Positions 1 to 12,200 of a stretch of 64,000 nucleotides of DNA are shown one piece after another. Made by a program: the position numbers and the translations under genes. Position 1 is the stretch's first letter; each line of letters opens with the position of its first letter. Below the pieces are notes generated by a model that was not told the origin of the DNA, did not search any database, and worked only from the letters and a program-made list of their open reading frames with translations. The DNA is from Todiramphus chloris collaris (Eukaryota; Chordata; Aves; Coraciiformes; Alcedinidae): the NCBI GenBank assembly GCA_025345505.1, contig JANVCC010000125.1, forward strand, positions 1,315,819 to 1,379,818. Direction: 5' to 3'.

Positions 1-48
1 ATTGAAAGAGTCCCCAGATTGAAAGAGTCCCCAGATTGAAAGAGTCCA
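1..48. repeat. 17-bp tandem repeat, about 2.8 copies, at window edge
   Basis: The unit ATTGAAAGAGTCCCCAG occurs twice in full, followed by a 14-base partial copy that lacks three C's. The array touches the first base of the window, so its true length is unknown. Copies are identical where complete, which suggests a young minisatellite. No gene or mobile element is recognised next to it. Confidence 0.9.
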
Positions 49-2802
49 GAACTGACGCACCATGTTGGGCTTCCATATTTCAGAGGATCAGAGCACAGAA
101 ATCTCTGTCAGATGGTGACAGGCACTGAGCTTCCAGCAGCAGGGAGGTTCCCTGGTACTCCAGGGAACACCTGACAAGCACAAAAAGGGGCAGCTTGCCC
201 TCGTGGCACTATGCAGGGTACAAAGAAGACCTGCTCAAAGACATGACCATCACACTTCAATGAAAGAAGCTGTGACGTTTGACAAAGCATCTGTGGGCAC
301 CCCACGGATCAAGAAAACGCAAGTACTTAATGCATTGAGTTTCCACTGCTCTACCAGGTGGCTGCTTAAAGGAACCTGATCATAGCCTCTCAAAATCCAG
401 GGCTTGTGAAGGACCTGTGACTGACCATCCGTTCCTCACGGATGACTGTAGGACAACCTTGGTTATAAATAAAGGAAGAGTGAGTAAAAAATAATACTGA
501 AGTGAAGGATGCCAGTACATCAGCATTTTAAACACAATAGGGAACGTTGCCAGTGGTGAAGCATCATCCATTTGTCTAATAAGCAGCTTAAAGAAAATAT
601 AGAGGTGACCCCTGCAAAGGCTTTAGTACATTGGTTCTTCTAAAATACCTGGGTTTCAGTCAAACCCTCTGCATTTTCCAGGAGAGGACCGAAGACAACA
701 CTAGTACGTATCAACGTGAAGCTCCTAAAGCAACACGGGAAGCGTTTAGGTCATTCCCATCATTCCAAAGCACTGTAATGCTTCCCGAGGTGCTGCCGTT
801 GCCACTGCTTGCCCTGTGCTCTCCTACACGCACCGGTGTCGCAAGTTGTCACCACTTTGACAGTTTGTCCTTCCAGCTGGTGTCCTACCAAGAGACAGCC
901 TGCTTCAACTGGCATTTCACTTGTAGCAAGGAGATGCTAACTGGAAAAAATCAGAATCCTTTATACAAATAAAGCCCTATGAAAAAAATCTATGTTTAAA
1001 GATTGGAAACTGTCTCACTTCCACTTTTAAAGGCTTGATTTTATTCCCCGCATCTCCGCTGTAGTTAGTAGAGAAACCTTCTGGATTGGAGATGGTTCAG
1101 CACATGATACCAGCCACACTGCAGTAGCTTTTTTCCATCTCTACCCTCCATTGCCCTCTGCAATCTTTTTGACTCCCTGTATTTGTTCTAATGACAATTT
1201 AGAGACGTAGACAACTGACCGAGCCCTCTGATGGCAGGTGATTAGTTGGTTATGTACCACGCACACAGGACTGTTAAACACCTTGGAGCTAAAAATCAGT
1301 TTGCTAATTCCCTGCTGAGACAGCAGTCAGCACCAACCCAACCCAAGGGAGCAGAGGAAGGCGAGATGGAGACAGAGCAGGGTGGAAATAAGGACAGGAC
1401 GTTGCATGCTCTTGCCAGCCCATGAACTTTCCAGCATTTCTGCAATTACATCCGAGTGAAAAATAAACCAAGCATAAAGCAGACAATGCTTTCACCACTC
1501 TTGCCCCTCTCCATCTCAGAAGGCAGAAAAAACCTGAGTCAAACAAACAGAAAAACCAACCCCAAACAGCCACCAACCAAAAAAAAAAAAAAAAAAACAC
1601 CACCCACACCACAATCAACCACAAAGGACAAAAGAACAAACCACTATGTGATAAAGGACAATGACTCGTAAACATAGAAACATCTAAGGGGATAAAGCTG
1701 CCTCTCAGGAAATACAGCACATACTCTGTCCGCTGCAGCATCACTGTCCTTACAGCTTTTTAAAGCATCTTTTATTTTATTGTATCTTCAGAAGGTGGCG
1801 TTTGCTGCAAGCTGGGCATTTTAATTTGAATATTTATTTATGAAGAATTCCTTGATGAAGTATGTAGAATTAAGCCACACCTTGAGAAAACCTTATTCTC
1901 CTCTCCACAAATGCCTTCACCCACTGTAAAAGCCTGGGAACAGAGGAACACAGGAGGAGGATGACACACACAAATACAGTCTAAGAAGAAGCATGCTCAT
2001 TAAACCAAGTCTCTTTTTTGGGCTTTTTTTTTTTTTTTTTTCTTTATTAACTAAATTGCTCCAGTGTTCACTTTCAGGCAGCTGAGCTGGATCCCAGTTC
2101 TTCCAGCAGTGACTGGATCTCAAGAGCCTTTTCCCAGCGTACGTTAAGCGCTTGAGTCAAGTCACGAGCGTCAGCAACTCCACTAAATCAGTAGTTCCAA
2201 GATTTTGTATTTTACCCTTTCTCCCTACGAACCGCTGATGTAACAGGGTGCAGAACCTGGATCTCCTATGAGTAATATATTTTTTAGAATATTCTGGGTA
2301 GAGGTGGCATTGAATTTTATTCAGAATACATCTTCTTTTCCTAAAACAGTTTTCTTTCTTTTCCCAGCACTGCTGAGGCCAAAGAATTACTGGAATGTAA
2401 TTTTTTTTTTACTTGAATCATTACAAAACTTCTTATTTCCTGAGACGTGTGTCAGCCCTGGGGAAACCACCAAAGATTATAGTCTTACTTCAGCAAAGTG
2501 ATTCAGGAATGGGTTTATGTCCCTTTGACTTTCCATCTTATTATAACAGTCAACAAACCAGAGAATTTCTCCCGAGTCACGGAAAGACAGCGAGTACGTG
2601 TTCCCTCAAGCCTTGCCTTTCGACACAGCTTTAACAGGAGCAAAAAAAGCTCTGACTCATATCCAGTTCCTCACATCGAAGTACAAGAACTTCAACGGAT
2701 TGATAAATCAAGACATCTACACTCAGAAGAAAACCGGTATCATCTTGCTCAGTGTTTAGCCTCACTTAACAGTGTGTAACGAAGTTGCCTGAAGCATCTC
2801 CA
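49..2802. other. Gene-free unique sequence
   Basis: No recognisable exon, RNA gene or mobile element is seen. The stretch is AT-rich and CpG-poor with short open frames on both strands that show no protein similarity I recognise. It holds a 19-base A run at 1579-1597 inside an A/C-rich patch and a T run near 2026-2041. Confidence 0.6.
1579..1597. repeat. Poly-A tract in A/C-rich low-complexity patch
   Basis: Nineteen consecutive A's sit inside an A/C-rich patch spanning roughly 1540-1625. The open frame crossing it (runs of lysine and proline) is a product of the low complexity and is not a gene. Confidence 0.85.
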
Positions 2803-3139
2803 TGGGACAGCGGTGGGCCCTTGTGGCCAGGAAGGCCAATGGGCTCCTATCTTGGGGGGCATAAAGAAAAGTGTGGCCAGCAGGTCAAGGGAGGGTCTCC
2901 TCCCCCTCTACTCTGCACTAGTGAGACCACATCTGGAGTGTTGTGTCCAGTGCTGGGCTCCCCGGTTCAAGAGGGACAGGGAAATACTGGAGAGAGTCCA
3001 ACAGAGGCTGCAAGGATGCTGAAGGGACTGGAACATCTCTCTGGTGAGGAAAGGCTGAGAGCCCTGGGGCTGCTGAGCTTGGAGAAGAGAAGCCTGAGAG
3101 GGGATCTTAGGAATGGTTACAAATATCTGAGGGATGGGT
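2803..3139 (+). mobile_element. CR1 LINE fragment, end of reverse-transcriptase ORF
   Basis: This is a 5'-truncated copy of CR1, the dominant avian non-LTR retrotransposon. In one frame the segment around 2813-3022 encodes the conserved end of the CR1 ORF2 protein (key residues [11 protein letters not shown] then CVQCWAP and a following LERVQ). It continues in a second frame with the [21 protein letters not shown] motif, so at least one frameshift is present. Similarity stops just after the YKYLRDG motif, before the CR1 3' untranslated region, so the tail is missing. The copy is inactive. Confidence 0.88.
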
Positions 3140-6070
3140 GACCGTAAGGGTTTTTTCCAAGCTAAACAACTCCATGATTAAGAGCTGAGCCACAAGGCTT
3201 GTTAGTTTGTTTCCTAAACGCACTTAGAAAATCCATAACTTTCAGGTCACTGCTTATTTATGATTTTTTTCTGTTTAATATGTATTACATTTTAGGAGTA
3301 CAGTCTCAAGTCTCCTTCAGAAATCACGTTATTCTTAGCCATGAGAAACCTTCCAATGCTCTGTTTAGTCACGGAAGTATCAGGGATTACTTTATAAGAT
3401 CTCCAATCCTTACAAACATCGAACAATACTCAGTGCAGTTTACAGAAGGAGATAATATCACAGCAAAAGACAGCAATAATCCCTTGCAGCTATTTTGCTA
3501 AGGGGTTTAGGTTTCCAGTCTGTTTTAATCTGTTGCATTTTTTTCTCCAATATGCCAGCCAAAGTAAAGACTTGTGATGCAGATGAAAACAAATGCAAGG
3601 CACACAGTCTTATTCAATCTCATCTACTAAACGTGGGGGTTTTTCACTTCATAAGCATTTAGCCTGGTTGAAAATGTTAAAGACTAATTTGGTTTTATAC
3701 TTGGAAGAGCTAGCTCAGTTTGGATACAAGCCCTGAAAATAATCTTCCACTATAAGTTTCCTGTTTAATATTCTCAGGAAAAAAAAAAATCAATATTCAC
3801 AATTTTGCCAGATGCATTAGACATATGTTCATGAAGAGTGCAACACCCATCATCGCTTTTCCCAGGGTTCATTGATTGCTGCCACCAAAATGTTATGAGT
3901 TAGAGAGACGGAAGACAAATGATAAATGATCCTCTAAAAAATTCCTCATAACCCAAAAGAGTATTCAGAGTGGAGCAAATAGGAAAGGAGTTGGTTTATT
4001 TTATGTTTGGGGGTTTTCTTCACTCACAAACTCCACCGCATTTCATCTTTTGCCAGCACAACTGGAATTTACACCTTACCACTGGTCCCTAGTTCAGTAG
4101 GAGCAGAGAACCATTCAACCTCCAGCAACAAAATTAGCGTCGGAGGTAAAACCACTTGCACTTCACAGCCGAGAACCTCTGCTTCAAACATATGGTCCAC
4201 ATAAGTCATGGGTGAAAACAGAGCGGACCTAAGGAATCCAAAGGTGCTTAGGAGAACAAGTCAACAGCTTACTTCAATTCCTCTCACGTGCTGTTTGTAG
4301 GACCAGCCCACACGGGAGAATTTGCACAGGTCACTAAACCCAAGAAGGCAGAGAAGCAATGGTCTAGATGATACCCTTCAGAGACTGGTCATTTAAAGGG
4401 TATTTAAATGCAAGAATAAGATTTACTAAAAAAAAAAAAAAAAGCAAAGTCAAAAACCAAAAATACCAGGTTGTGCCAGAGGATTTATAGGGCAGAACAG
4501 AATGAAGGCCAGAATAAATGTCAGGTGCCAGTAGGCTGCTCTTAAGAGATATAAAGCCTGTGAGCTATTAGGCAGGATTAAATGTGAACACAGCTGTGCA
4601 AATTTAGGTCAGATCACTGAAAAAAAATTAAAAAAAAAATGAAGAGCAACCTCGATTTGTCCTCTGGTAGCACGTGCCTGTCAGGACACCAGTTCTGAGT
4701 TCAGCTCAGCACAAATCACTGTCTGCTTACACCAGTTAATAATAACCTGCTGCTGGTATTGTGCACAGCAGGGAAACTTCAGACAGAAGAGGAGGGAGAG
4801 CAAAACAGGAGGAGAGAGAAGGTAATACAAACTTTCACCTGGACTAGCTTCCCACTGCTACACAATCCTCTCCCCTGCCTCTTCCTTCCCCAACTTGTAC
4901 AAAAGAAAAAGAGGTTTTAAAATTTCATGCAAAACTGGGAGCTAAAACTCCAGACTTGTAAGAACATCATCATCTTCAACCTTCAGCAGTTTCTGTGTCT
5001 TATTCCCACTGCTCACCTGAATCTGTTTTTTTCCTGATATTCCCATTGCCAGACTCAGAAACACAAAATGCATCAAAAAGCAGCAAGTTCCTGGAAGCCT
5101 ACTGAGAACGCTCAGACAGAATTATCCATTGTTCTCACATTTCACTGCTCCACTCACCCATAAAAGGAGCTCTATTCTTCTCAGGCTGGGCTGTTTTGTT
5201 GGTTTCATACAGAAAATTAGAGCTCTTTAGGACACAGACCACGTATTATTTTCCTGTACTCTAAAAGAGCCCTGCAATATCTGTTTTTTAATTAATTTAA
5301 AGTTCTACTCAAGTTCATACCTGACTGATTTCCAAACAGCACCTGGGTCTATACTAAGTCCTTGGGAGTATATCAGGATGTTTAACCTCATTCAAATCTT
5401 TAGCAGCACCTAAAGGTCAATTTGGTCTGTTTTCTAAACAGGCGACATCTGGATGTGACAAGAAGTTGACCGAGACCCTCCTTGGAAAGATTTCAACATC
5501 AGGAGTTGTAGGACTGGGAAGGAGATGGATGAGATACATCCTCCTGTTAGAGCCATGAGGCTGCTGATGCACGAGTGGAGGAGCTATCTGCTTTTGAGTA
5601 CAAACTGTCATGTCAATAGAGACATCACCAAAGAATCCATGCAAATAAAAGAGGGACTTGAACATCACCATGTGACAGCTAATGAACTAGTGACAGCTAA
5701 AACAGTGAAAGGATAATGAATTATATGGTTTTTGATACCATTCTGACTCCCTTTCCATTGCTGGTTAGGAAAAAATCCTTGACGTTGTCTAACTTCACTG
5801 TAAACTCAGCTGTCCTTCTCAGATTTTAAATGCTTATGCTGTACTTTGCCTGATCAAATTCACTACAGAGTTTCACTTGGAGAAGCTGTATTCTCCTTCA
5901 GATGTTCTGAGGACATTCTAAATAACCACACAGTTTACACTGATCACACTGATTATCATCAGCCACGCTTGCCCATGAGATTCATCTCACTAAGCAGAAA
6001 TGCCTTCTTGTGTATGAGGTGTCCAGGGTCCCACCAGGCAACAGAGAGCTAGAAAATGCACTGAAAAAAA
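3140..6070. other. Gene-free unique sequence
   Basis: No gene, RNA or transposable element is recognised. A-runs occur at 3778-3789 and 4430-4443. A minus-strand donor-like CAG/GTGAGC lies at about 5012-5019 with an open segment upstream of it, but no convincing acceptor, so it is not called as an exon. Confidence 0.55.
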
Positions 6071-6320
6071 TTCACAGAATCATTAAGGTTGGAAATAACC
6101 TTCAAGACCATCAAGTCCAACCATCTACTAAACATTCTCAGGACCACTAAACCATCTCCTGAAGTGCCACATCCAAATGGTTTTTGAACTCCTCCAGGGA
6201 TGGTGATTCCACCCCCTCCCTGGGCAGCCTGTTCCAACCCAGGTTCCTCAGCCACTCCTCATCAGACATTTTCTCCAGACCCCTCACCAGCTTTGTTGCC
6301 CTTCTCTGACTGCAACCACG
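6071..6320 (-). mobile_element. CR1 LINE 3' end, antisense, with internal deletion
   Basis: The 3' end of CR1 in reverse orientation starts at 6071 (CACAGAATCATTAAGGTTGG core) and runs through the conserved untranslated region to CCTGGGCAGCCTGTTCCAA near 6237. It then jumps to a segment that normally lies several hundred bases further into the element (TCAGCCACTCCTCATCAGAC, then CTCCAGACCCCTCACCAGC). The middle has therefore been deleted. Divergence from the other copies here suggests an older subfamily. Confidence 0.87.
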
Positions 6321-7941
6321 GACACCTACTTCTGTGCTGACTACTGAGAGAGCTGAAGGTAACGTGACCCACGAGCCAAGTCCACATCTAGTTAGGTGAC
6401 TGTCATTCACAGCACAAACTAGCCGTATAAAAAGGAATGTGAATGTCTGCAGAATCACAGATGAAAAGGCTGAGAGAGGCAGAATGTGTGGGTCTCTATA
6501 GATGGTTAAAAAGAATAAAGGAAAAAAGAAACAGGCAAATCCTCAAAACTCAATAATTTAAAAAAAAAAAAAAAAAGAAGAAAGGCAAGATGTTGGGGTT
6601 TTTCCCTTAAAACATTTTGCCTTTTATGATACAGGTGTAGGCAGCTAGCTGGGATCAACTGGCAGAGTATCACTGCACTGAAAAGTGTTCAGCACTTGGA
6701 AGACAGGAAATGGCAAAGATAAGGTTGACCACGGAGTCTCCATTGTCTCCTTATTTAATGCACATGTATCACGTTATGATCAGACACTGATCTGCAAAAC
6801 CCCTTCTGCCTCTTGCAGTTCTCGGGCCAGACAAGTGATGGGAATTAATCTGGACTTTTTAGAAGCATCTCTTCTCTTTTCAGATGTGTTGTAAGGAAGA
6901 TAAGGAATGACAGGGGGGAAAAAATAAAGAGAGGACACTGTTGGTTCAAGAAAATATGTGCTTATTTAGCAAATCAGGTTCTCTGATGTCTTTAACTGAT
7001 TGATCTAAGTTTTGAGCAAGTTAAGGGCTCTTACACAGCTCTTTTTATTCGATAAAATTCTTTGAAATTGCTAACAAATACCAGCAGATCTAAGGCTTTG
7101 GTACTACTGGAAGAATGAATAATTGCAATTTTGAAATAAAAACAGTGTCATGTTTTACTTTCAGGCTCACAAAAAAACCCCACAAAAAAAACCCCAAAAC
7201 AACACGCCCAAACCTCCCAAAAATCCAAACCACTTTAAATACCACAGCCATCCTCAGCTGCAAAAACCTTTAACAAACTGCACATAAAATCTGAAACAAA
7301 TGTTTATTCCAAGGGACATTGACTACTATAGAAAGTAAAGAACCCATAGACCATTTTCTGTCACCATGGCACTGACTATTTAACTGGAATGTGGTAACAG
7401 AGGAACAGGTGCTGGTATAGAGCAGCATGAATTAAATATAGGCAATAAAATATGCAGAGATACAATCACAACGGTGACTGGTTTTAAGTGGCTGGGGCCA
7501 TGTTGATGTAAACAACTGCACAGGTTTTGCTGTAGAGCAAGAGCTAAACTGAGTGGCTGACAAACAGAGGAAAAAGCTGACTGACTTGTCATGGGGTTGC
7601 TTGATCTGTGATGAAAAATGGGGCCAAGAGAGCCACTGCCAGACATGGAGCCAATGCAACAGAGCCTGAGATACAAGTGCTGAATAAAACAAGGCTAGCA
7701 GAGTCGATCAAAACGACAAGGGAAACACCTCTTTCTCAAATTCAGGCCAGCATCTGGGTGAACTTCAGGAGAAGGATGGCTTTGCACAGCTAGAACTTCT
7801 GCCTCACAGGAGGGCTACAATTTTGCCTGGAGGCCTTGGCTCTTACTCCAGCCTCATAGAAGCTGTCCCTCAAACTTTGCCTGACAAACCTGGCACACTG
7901 CAAGTATGCTTCTTGGTCATCTCATGGAGATAAGGACCCTT
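6321..7941. other. Gene-free unique sequence
   Basis: Nothing recognisable as a gene or RNA. It contains an A-run at 6559-6575 and an A/C-rich low-complexity patch near 7168-7235. Overlapping minus-strand open frames near 7380-7690 have no known domain. Confidence 0.55.
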
Positions 7942-8372
7942 TGTGGTGGTTTGACCTCGGCTGGATGCCAGGTGCCCACCAAGCTGCTCTATCACTCCCC
8001 CACCTCCTCCTCTCAGCTGGACCAGGGGGAATAAGAGGAAACTTGGGTTTTAAGACAAAAGCAGTTTAAGGAAAAGCAAGGCCACGAGCAGAAGCAAAAG
8101 AAAACAAAGATTTAATCTCTGCTTCCCATCAGCAGGGTCTGTCTGGCCCTTTTTGGGAAGCAAGGCTCCAAACACATAGCAGTTGCTCTGGAGGACAAGC
8201 AGATGTGTTCCCCCCCCCTCTCCTTTTCCCAGCTTTTCTAGTTCAGGTGACATCAAATGGTCTGGAATATCCCTTTGGCCAGTCTGGGTCAGCTGTCCCA
8301 GTCGTGTCCCCTCCCAAGACCTCGTCCCCCCCATCCCAGTGCAGGGGGAATGTTGGAAACCAGCCTGGGACT
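7942..8372 (-). mobile_element. Endogenous-retrovirus LTR fragment, antisense (avian type)
   Basis: The block opens with TGTGGTGGTTTGACCTCGGC and later reads ATCCCTTTGGCCAGTCTGGG and TCAGCTGTCCCAGTCGTGTCC. I recognise these phrases, in this order, from a common bird LTR seen in antisense orientation. It starts with TG, as expected of an LTR terminus. Similarity fades at about 8372, so the other end looks truncated. The normal antisense TTTATT (polyadenylation hexamer) appears changed to TTTAAT near 8110. No internal viral genes are present. Family assignment is from memory; a repeat-library search would settle it. Confidence 0.55.
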
Positions 8373-8794
8373 CAGTTCCCTTTCCCTTGGTATCCCATCT
8401 CTAGGGAGCTGCAGGAAAAAGAAAGCTGAGGAAAAGAAAGTAGTTGGTAGAAGTTTCACAGGGCCATTCATGTGAGGACACCCCACCAGCTAGAGAAAAT
8501 GAGGCTCTGGGAGGATGAGGCTGTACAGACATCACATCTTCCAAACACTGCGGTGAAGATCTACTCAACTGTCCTTAATTTTGTTATCAGACTGTCGTTC
8601 CTGGCAAGCCAAATAAAGAAGGGGTAACTTTTTTTTTTTTTGCCTTCTTTTTTTTTGTTAGGTTGTTGTGGTGGGTTTTGTTGGGGGTTTTTTGTTTGTT
8701 TGTTTTTAATCTCCTTTGTGAAAGCTCTGTATCCACAGGGACACTGGGTGCCATGCTGCCGTAAAACTTAGAAAAAAAACTAAGGAGTATTTCA
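8373..8794. other. Unique sequence with G/T-rich low-complexity tract
   Basis: There is no gene. The right part (about 8628-8710) is a low-complexity T and G/T-rich tract with T-runs and GTTTGTTTGTTT. The left part may be diverged LTR sequence but I could not match it. Confidence 0.5.
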
Positions 8795-9288
8795 TTGTTG
8801 TGTCCAGTTCTGGGCTCCTCAGTTCAAGGAGGACAGGGAACTGATGGAAAGAGTCCAGCACAGAGACACAGAGATGAGGAAGGAAGTGGAACATCTACCC
8901 TAAGGGGAAAGGCTGAGGGAGCTGGGGCTCTTGAGCCTGGGGGAGACTGAGGGGTGGCCTCATTGATGTTTAGAAATATGGAAAGGGTGAGTGTCAGGAG
9001 GATGGAGCCAGGCTCTGCTCAACGATGTCCAATGATAGGACAAGGGGCAATGGGTGCAAGCTGGAACACAGGCGGTGCTGTGGAAACGTAAGGAGAAACT
9101 TTTTCATGGTGAGGGTGCCAGAGCCTGGCCCAGGCTGCCCAGGGAGGCTGTGGAGTCTCCTTCTCTGTAGACATTCAAAACCCACCTGGATCTGTTCCTG
9201 TGTGACCTGCTCTAGGTGCCCCTGCTCTGGCAGGGGGGTTGGATTAGATGATCTTTTGAGGTCCCTTCCAACCCTTAACATTGTGTTG
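8795..9288 (+). mobile_element. CR1 LINE, 5'-truncated, with complete 3' end
   Basis: A sense-strand CR1 copy. It begins inside the ORF2 C-terminal region (TGTGTCCAGTTCTGGGCTCC), passes through the GCTGAGGGAGCTGGGGCTC motif, and carries the whole 3' untranslated region (CCAGGCTGCCCAGGGAGGCTGTGGAG, then GGCAGGGGGGTTGGATTAGATG). It ends around the degenerate ATTGTGTTG tail. Frames in both directions (for example 9025-9281) are translations of repeat and not genes. Confidence 0.93.
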
Positions 9289-12200
9289 TCCTTGATCCCA
9301 GCAATACAGCAGTGCTACATGTGCTCTGGGTACTGGACTATCTCCAGTATGGCAGTGATAGCTGCTTTTACTAGTCTACCCTGGCTTCAGCTTCTTATCT
9401 CAGAGCACTGCTGAATGTTTTGTTGGTTTAGGTAATGCAGACACAGGAGTTCAATCAGTAGCCAGAACCTGACTGTAATTCTGTAGAAACTCCAACACTT
9501 CCCATATTAATACTCAAATAGATGTAACAGGGGAGAAGATTCTAGGAGACCATCACATGGGAATTCATCCCAAGGTAAAGTATTGCATATTTGGGAATTA
9601 TGAAGGAATTCACACAGCTACGCGTGGCTTTCCTGCCCTCAAGTCCTGCTTTGTCATTTCAGTAAGGGCAGATAGTTTACCATTACTCTCTCATGTCTTT
9701 AGAACATCAGAAAGTCAACAAAAATACACTGTATGAAGATGCTATTTGATATCCACTGGTGCAGCTGGATATCTTAATAAAGTTTCAGGAAAAAAAAGCA
9801 AACAGATGGAAAGGTGTAACTGCCTCAAAATAAAACCCAAAAAAGGAAATAAAAATATTTCCTGCTAGAACTTTTCATGTTGTGTGGGATAATCTCAGCA
9901 AAATGAAGCTATGCACTCAACACTGTGTACTCCCTCTGACCAACCTGGAGCCAGCAAAGGTGCAATTTTGATTCCTTCGCTCCCGTTTCACAAACACAAC
10001 AATTCCAGGAACAAGAAAGCCTTGATGAAAATATTTATCACAACAGACATCTTGTACAACACTGCAATTTCTCGATCATACATCGAGCTGTTGAGCTACA
10101 AACCAAACCAACTGCAGGTACTCCAGGCCAGGAATTCAGTAGAACACCCAGTCAGAAGCAGAGAGGTTATCTAAGAGCAGAAGAAATTTCATCACCCAAG
10201 CAGAAACTGGGACAGCATATTGGATTAAATACTTCTTATTCAAAGCAGAAATCTTCAGCAAACAAAGATGAGACACAGCCCAATTTTTTTTTGCTTTATG
10301 CCAGCCTGAAAGACAACACTATTCAGATTTCCACCGGCACTGGAACTTATCAGATCACTTGATTCTTACTAGGTTGGAACAAAGCATCATCTCAAACATT
10401 ACTAGCACTATTTCCTAAGTAACTGAATTATCTAAAGAGAACTAGCCTCCAAATCCTGACCCTGCTAACATTTTGAGCTCCTTTTCTTTACATACCTCAT
10501 AAGGAAACATTCAAGATCTCTTAAGAATGAAGAGTCTACTTAGGAGGAGCATTAAGAGCTTCTGGAGCAAGATGTGACATGACTGTCAGGCATGGATCAA
10601 GCATCTATATTAAATCAAGCAGAGGGCTTTTCCTCAGTCCCTAAACAAGAAAGTGAAGTGCATGTGAAACTGAAGCCAAGAGAATGCAGTTAAGCATCCA
10701 ACTATAAGCAAAAATAGGTACCTCGAGGTCTAAATAAAAATCCCTGTCATGTGAACATCCCTGTTCAGAGCAGGCATATTTAGAACAAATGCTTGCTCCA
10801 TTCCTGCAGGTTTTTCATAGCCTAATTCTTGGTAAGAGATTCATTCTTCCTGGTGTCCCCCCATCCACAGCTTAACCCCCACTGGTTGTGATTTCTACAT
10901 CGGAAATGCAATCAAGATGCAGAATATCAGGAGACCTTATAGTGTGCTCAGTGCCTTATGCTTCTTAAGAAAGCTTCAACAAAACCCAGCCCATTGCTTG
11001 GGTTTCTTTCACCCTCAGTTTACCTCTGCTGGAGAAGGTCTAGCCGATTTGAAACTTCTCTGTGGCTTTTCTCAGCATTCTCTTATCTTATCAGAATTTA
11101 CAACAGAAGTGATGATAGGCCTGCAAAGCTGAAACTAACTTCTTGTCACTCTGAATTTTAGACACTAGCCTGTGCAAGCAAACTTCTCAGGTTTGATCTG
11201 AAAAATCAGGAAGATGCCATGAACAGATGGCCTGAGAGGTCTTTTTATTGCCTTCTTTGAAGCAAAAGCATCTCTGTCTCTCATTTTAACCCCTGAAACT
11301 GTATTTATGTAAGACATGTTGCGAAAAGGGTAATTTTTGACATCTTGCAAACTCAAACACATAGCCAGAATGTCAAAGCACAGCTATTTTCACCCGTGAC
11401 ACTCGATACAAGTCAGTAAAGCTCTATTTTCGATAGCAATTGGACACCTAGGGAGAAATTCCCAAGCCTAAACACAGGGATCTAGTGCCACTTTGTACCC
11501 CCTGAAGGTAGAAAAGATGACATCTAGTCACAACTGGCAGTTTACCCACGATGTAGGAGTCTTGTTTCCTTTTGAAGCAGCAGCTAAATACCAGATGAAG
11601 CATCCTAAAGCCTCTCAAATGACTCTCATGGTTCGGCAACAGAATCTCGAGTCCACAAACAAAGCCCAGAAAGCGATGGAACTTCACCTCGAGTCACTAG
11701 CGACTGCATCTCTCCTGGAAGCTTAAACACTTGGATCTTTAAACACTTGGGCATTAAAAGCCTACCTGCCACTGTCTCCATGTGGGAATGCATCTCATTC
11801 TCAGGCTGAAGCTCAGCACGCCTAGTTTAGGTGTATCTATTGTCTGTCTCTACACATGGGCTGCTTGTCGAGCAAAGAGGGGGAATAAAAAAGGAATTCC
11901 TCTGACCCATTTTTCTACATCCATTTTACACTGAAATGAGTCACACCCTTTCTCTCCACAGATTAGCAGGGGAATCTCAGTGCTTATCTCTGACGTAGAC
12001 TTCTTAAAAGAGAGATGAGAAATCCCACTTCTGGTAAAGTCAGTACTGATGGAGAACCAGATACCTGCCTCTCAGAAATGCCACTAGACATCCACAGATA
12101 TCTTTAGACAGCCAAGATTCGTTCAAAGCCCTAAATTTTCCAATTGCTAGATTTCCCTGCTCTCCAAAATACGACTCAAAACATCTTAAAGGAAACAGAA

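Noticed and set aside
1304-1744. 146-codon minus-strand frame with hydrophobic segments that mimic a membrane protein
   Set aside because: The hydrophobic stretch is the antisense reading of an A/C-rich low-complexity patch.
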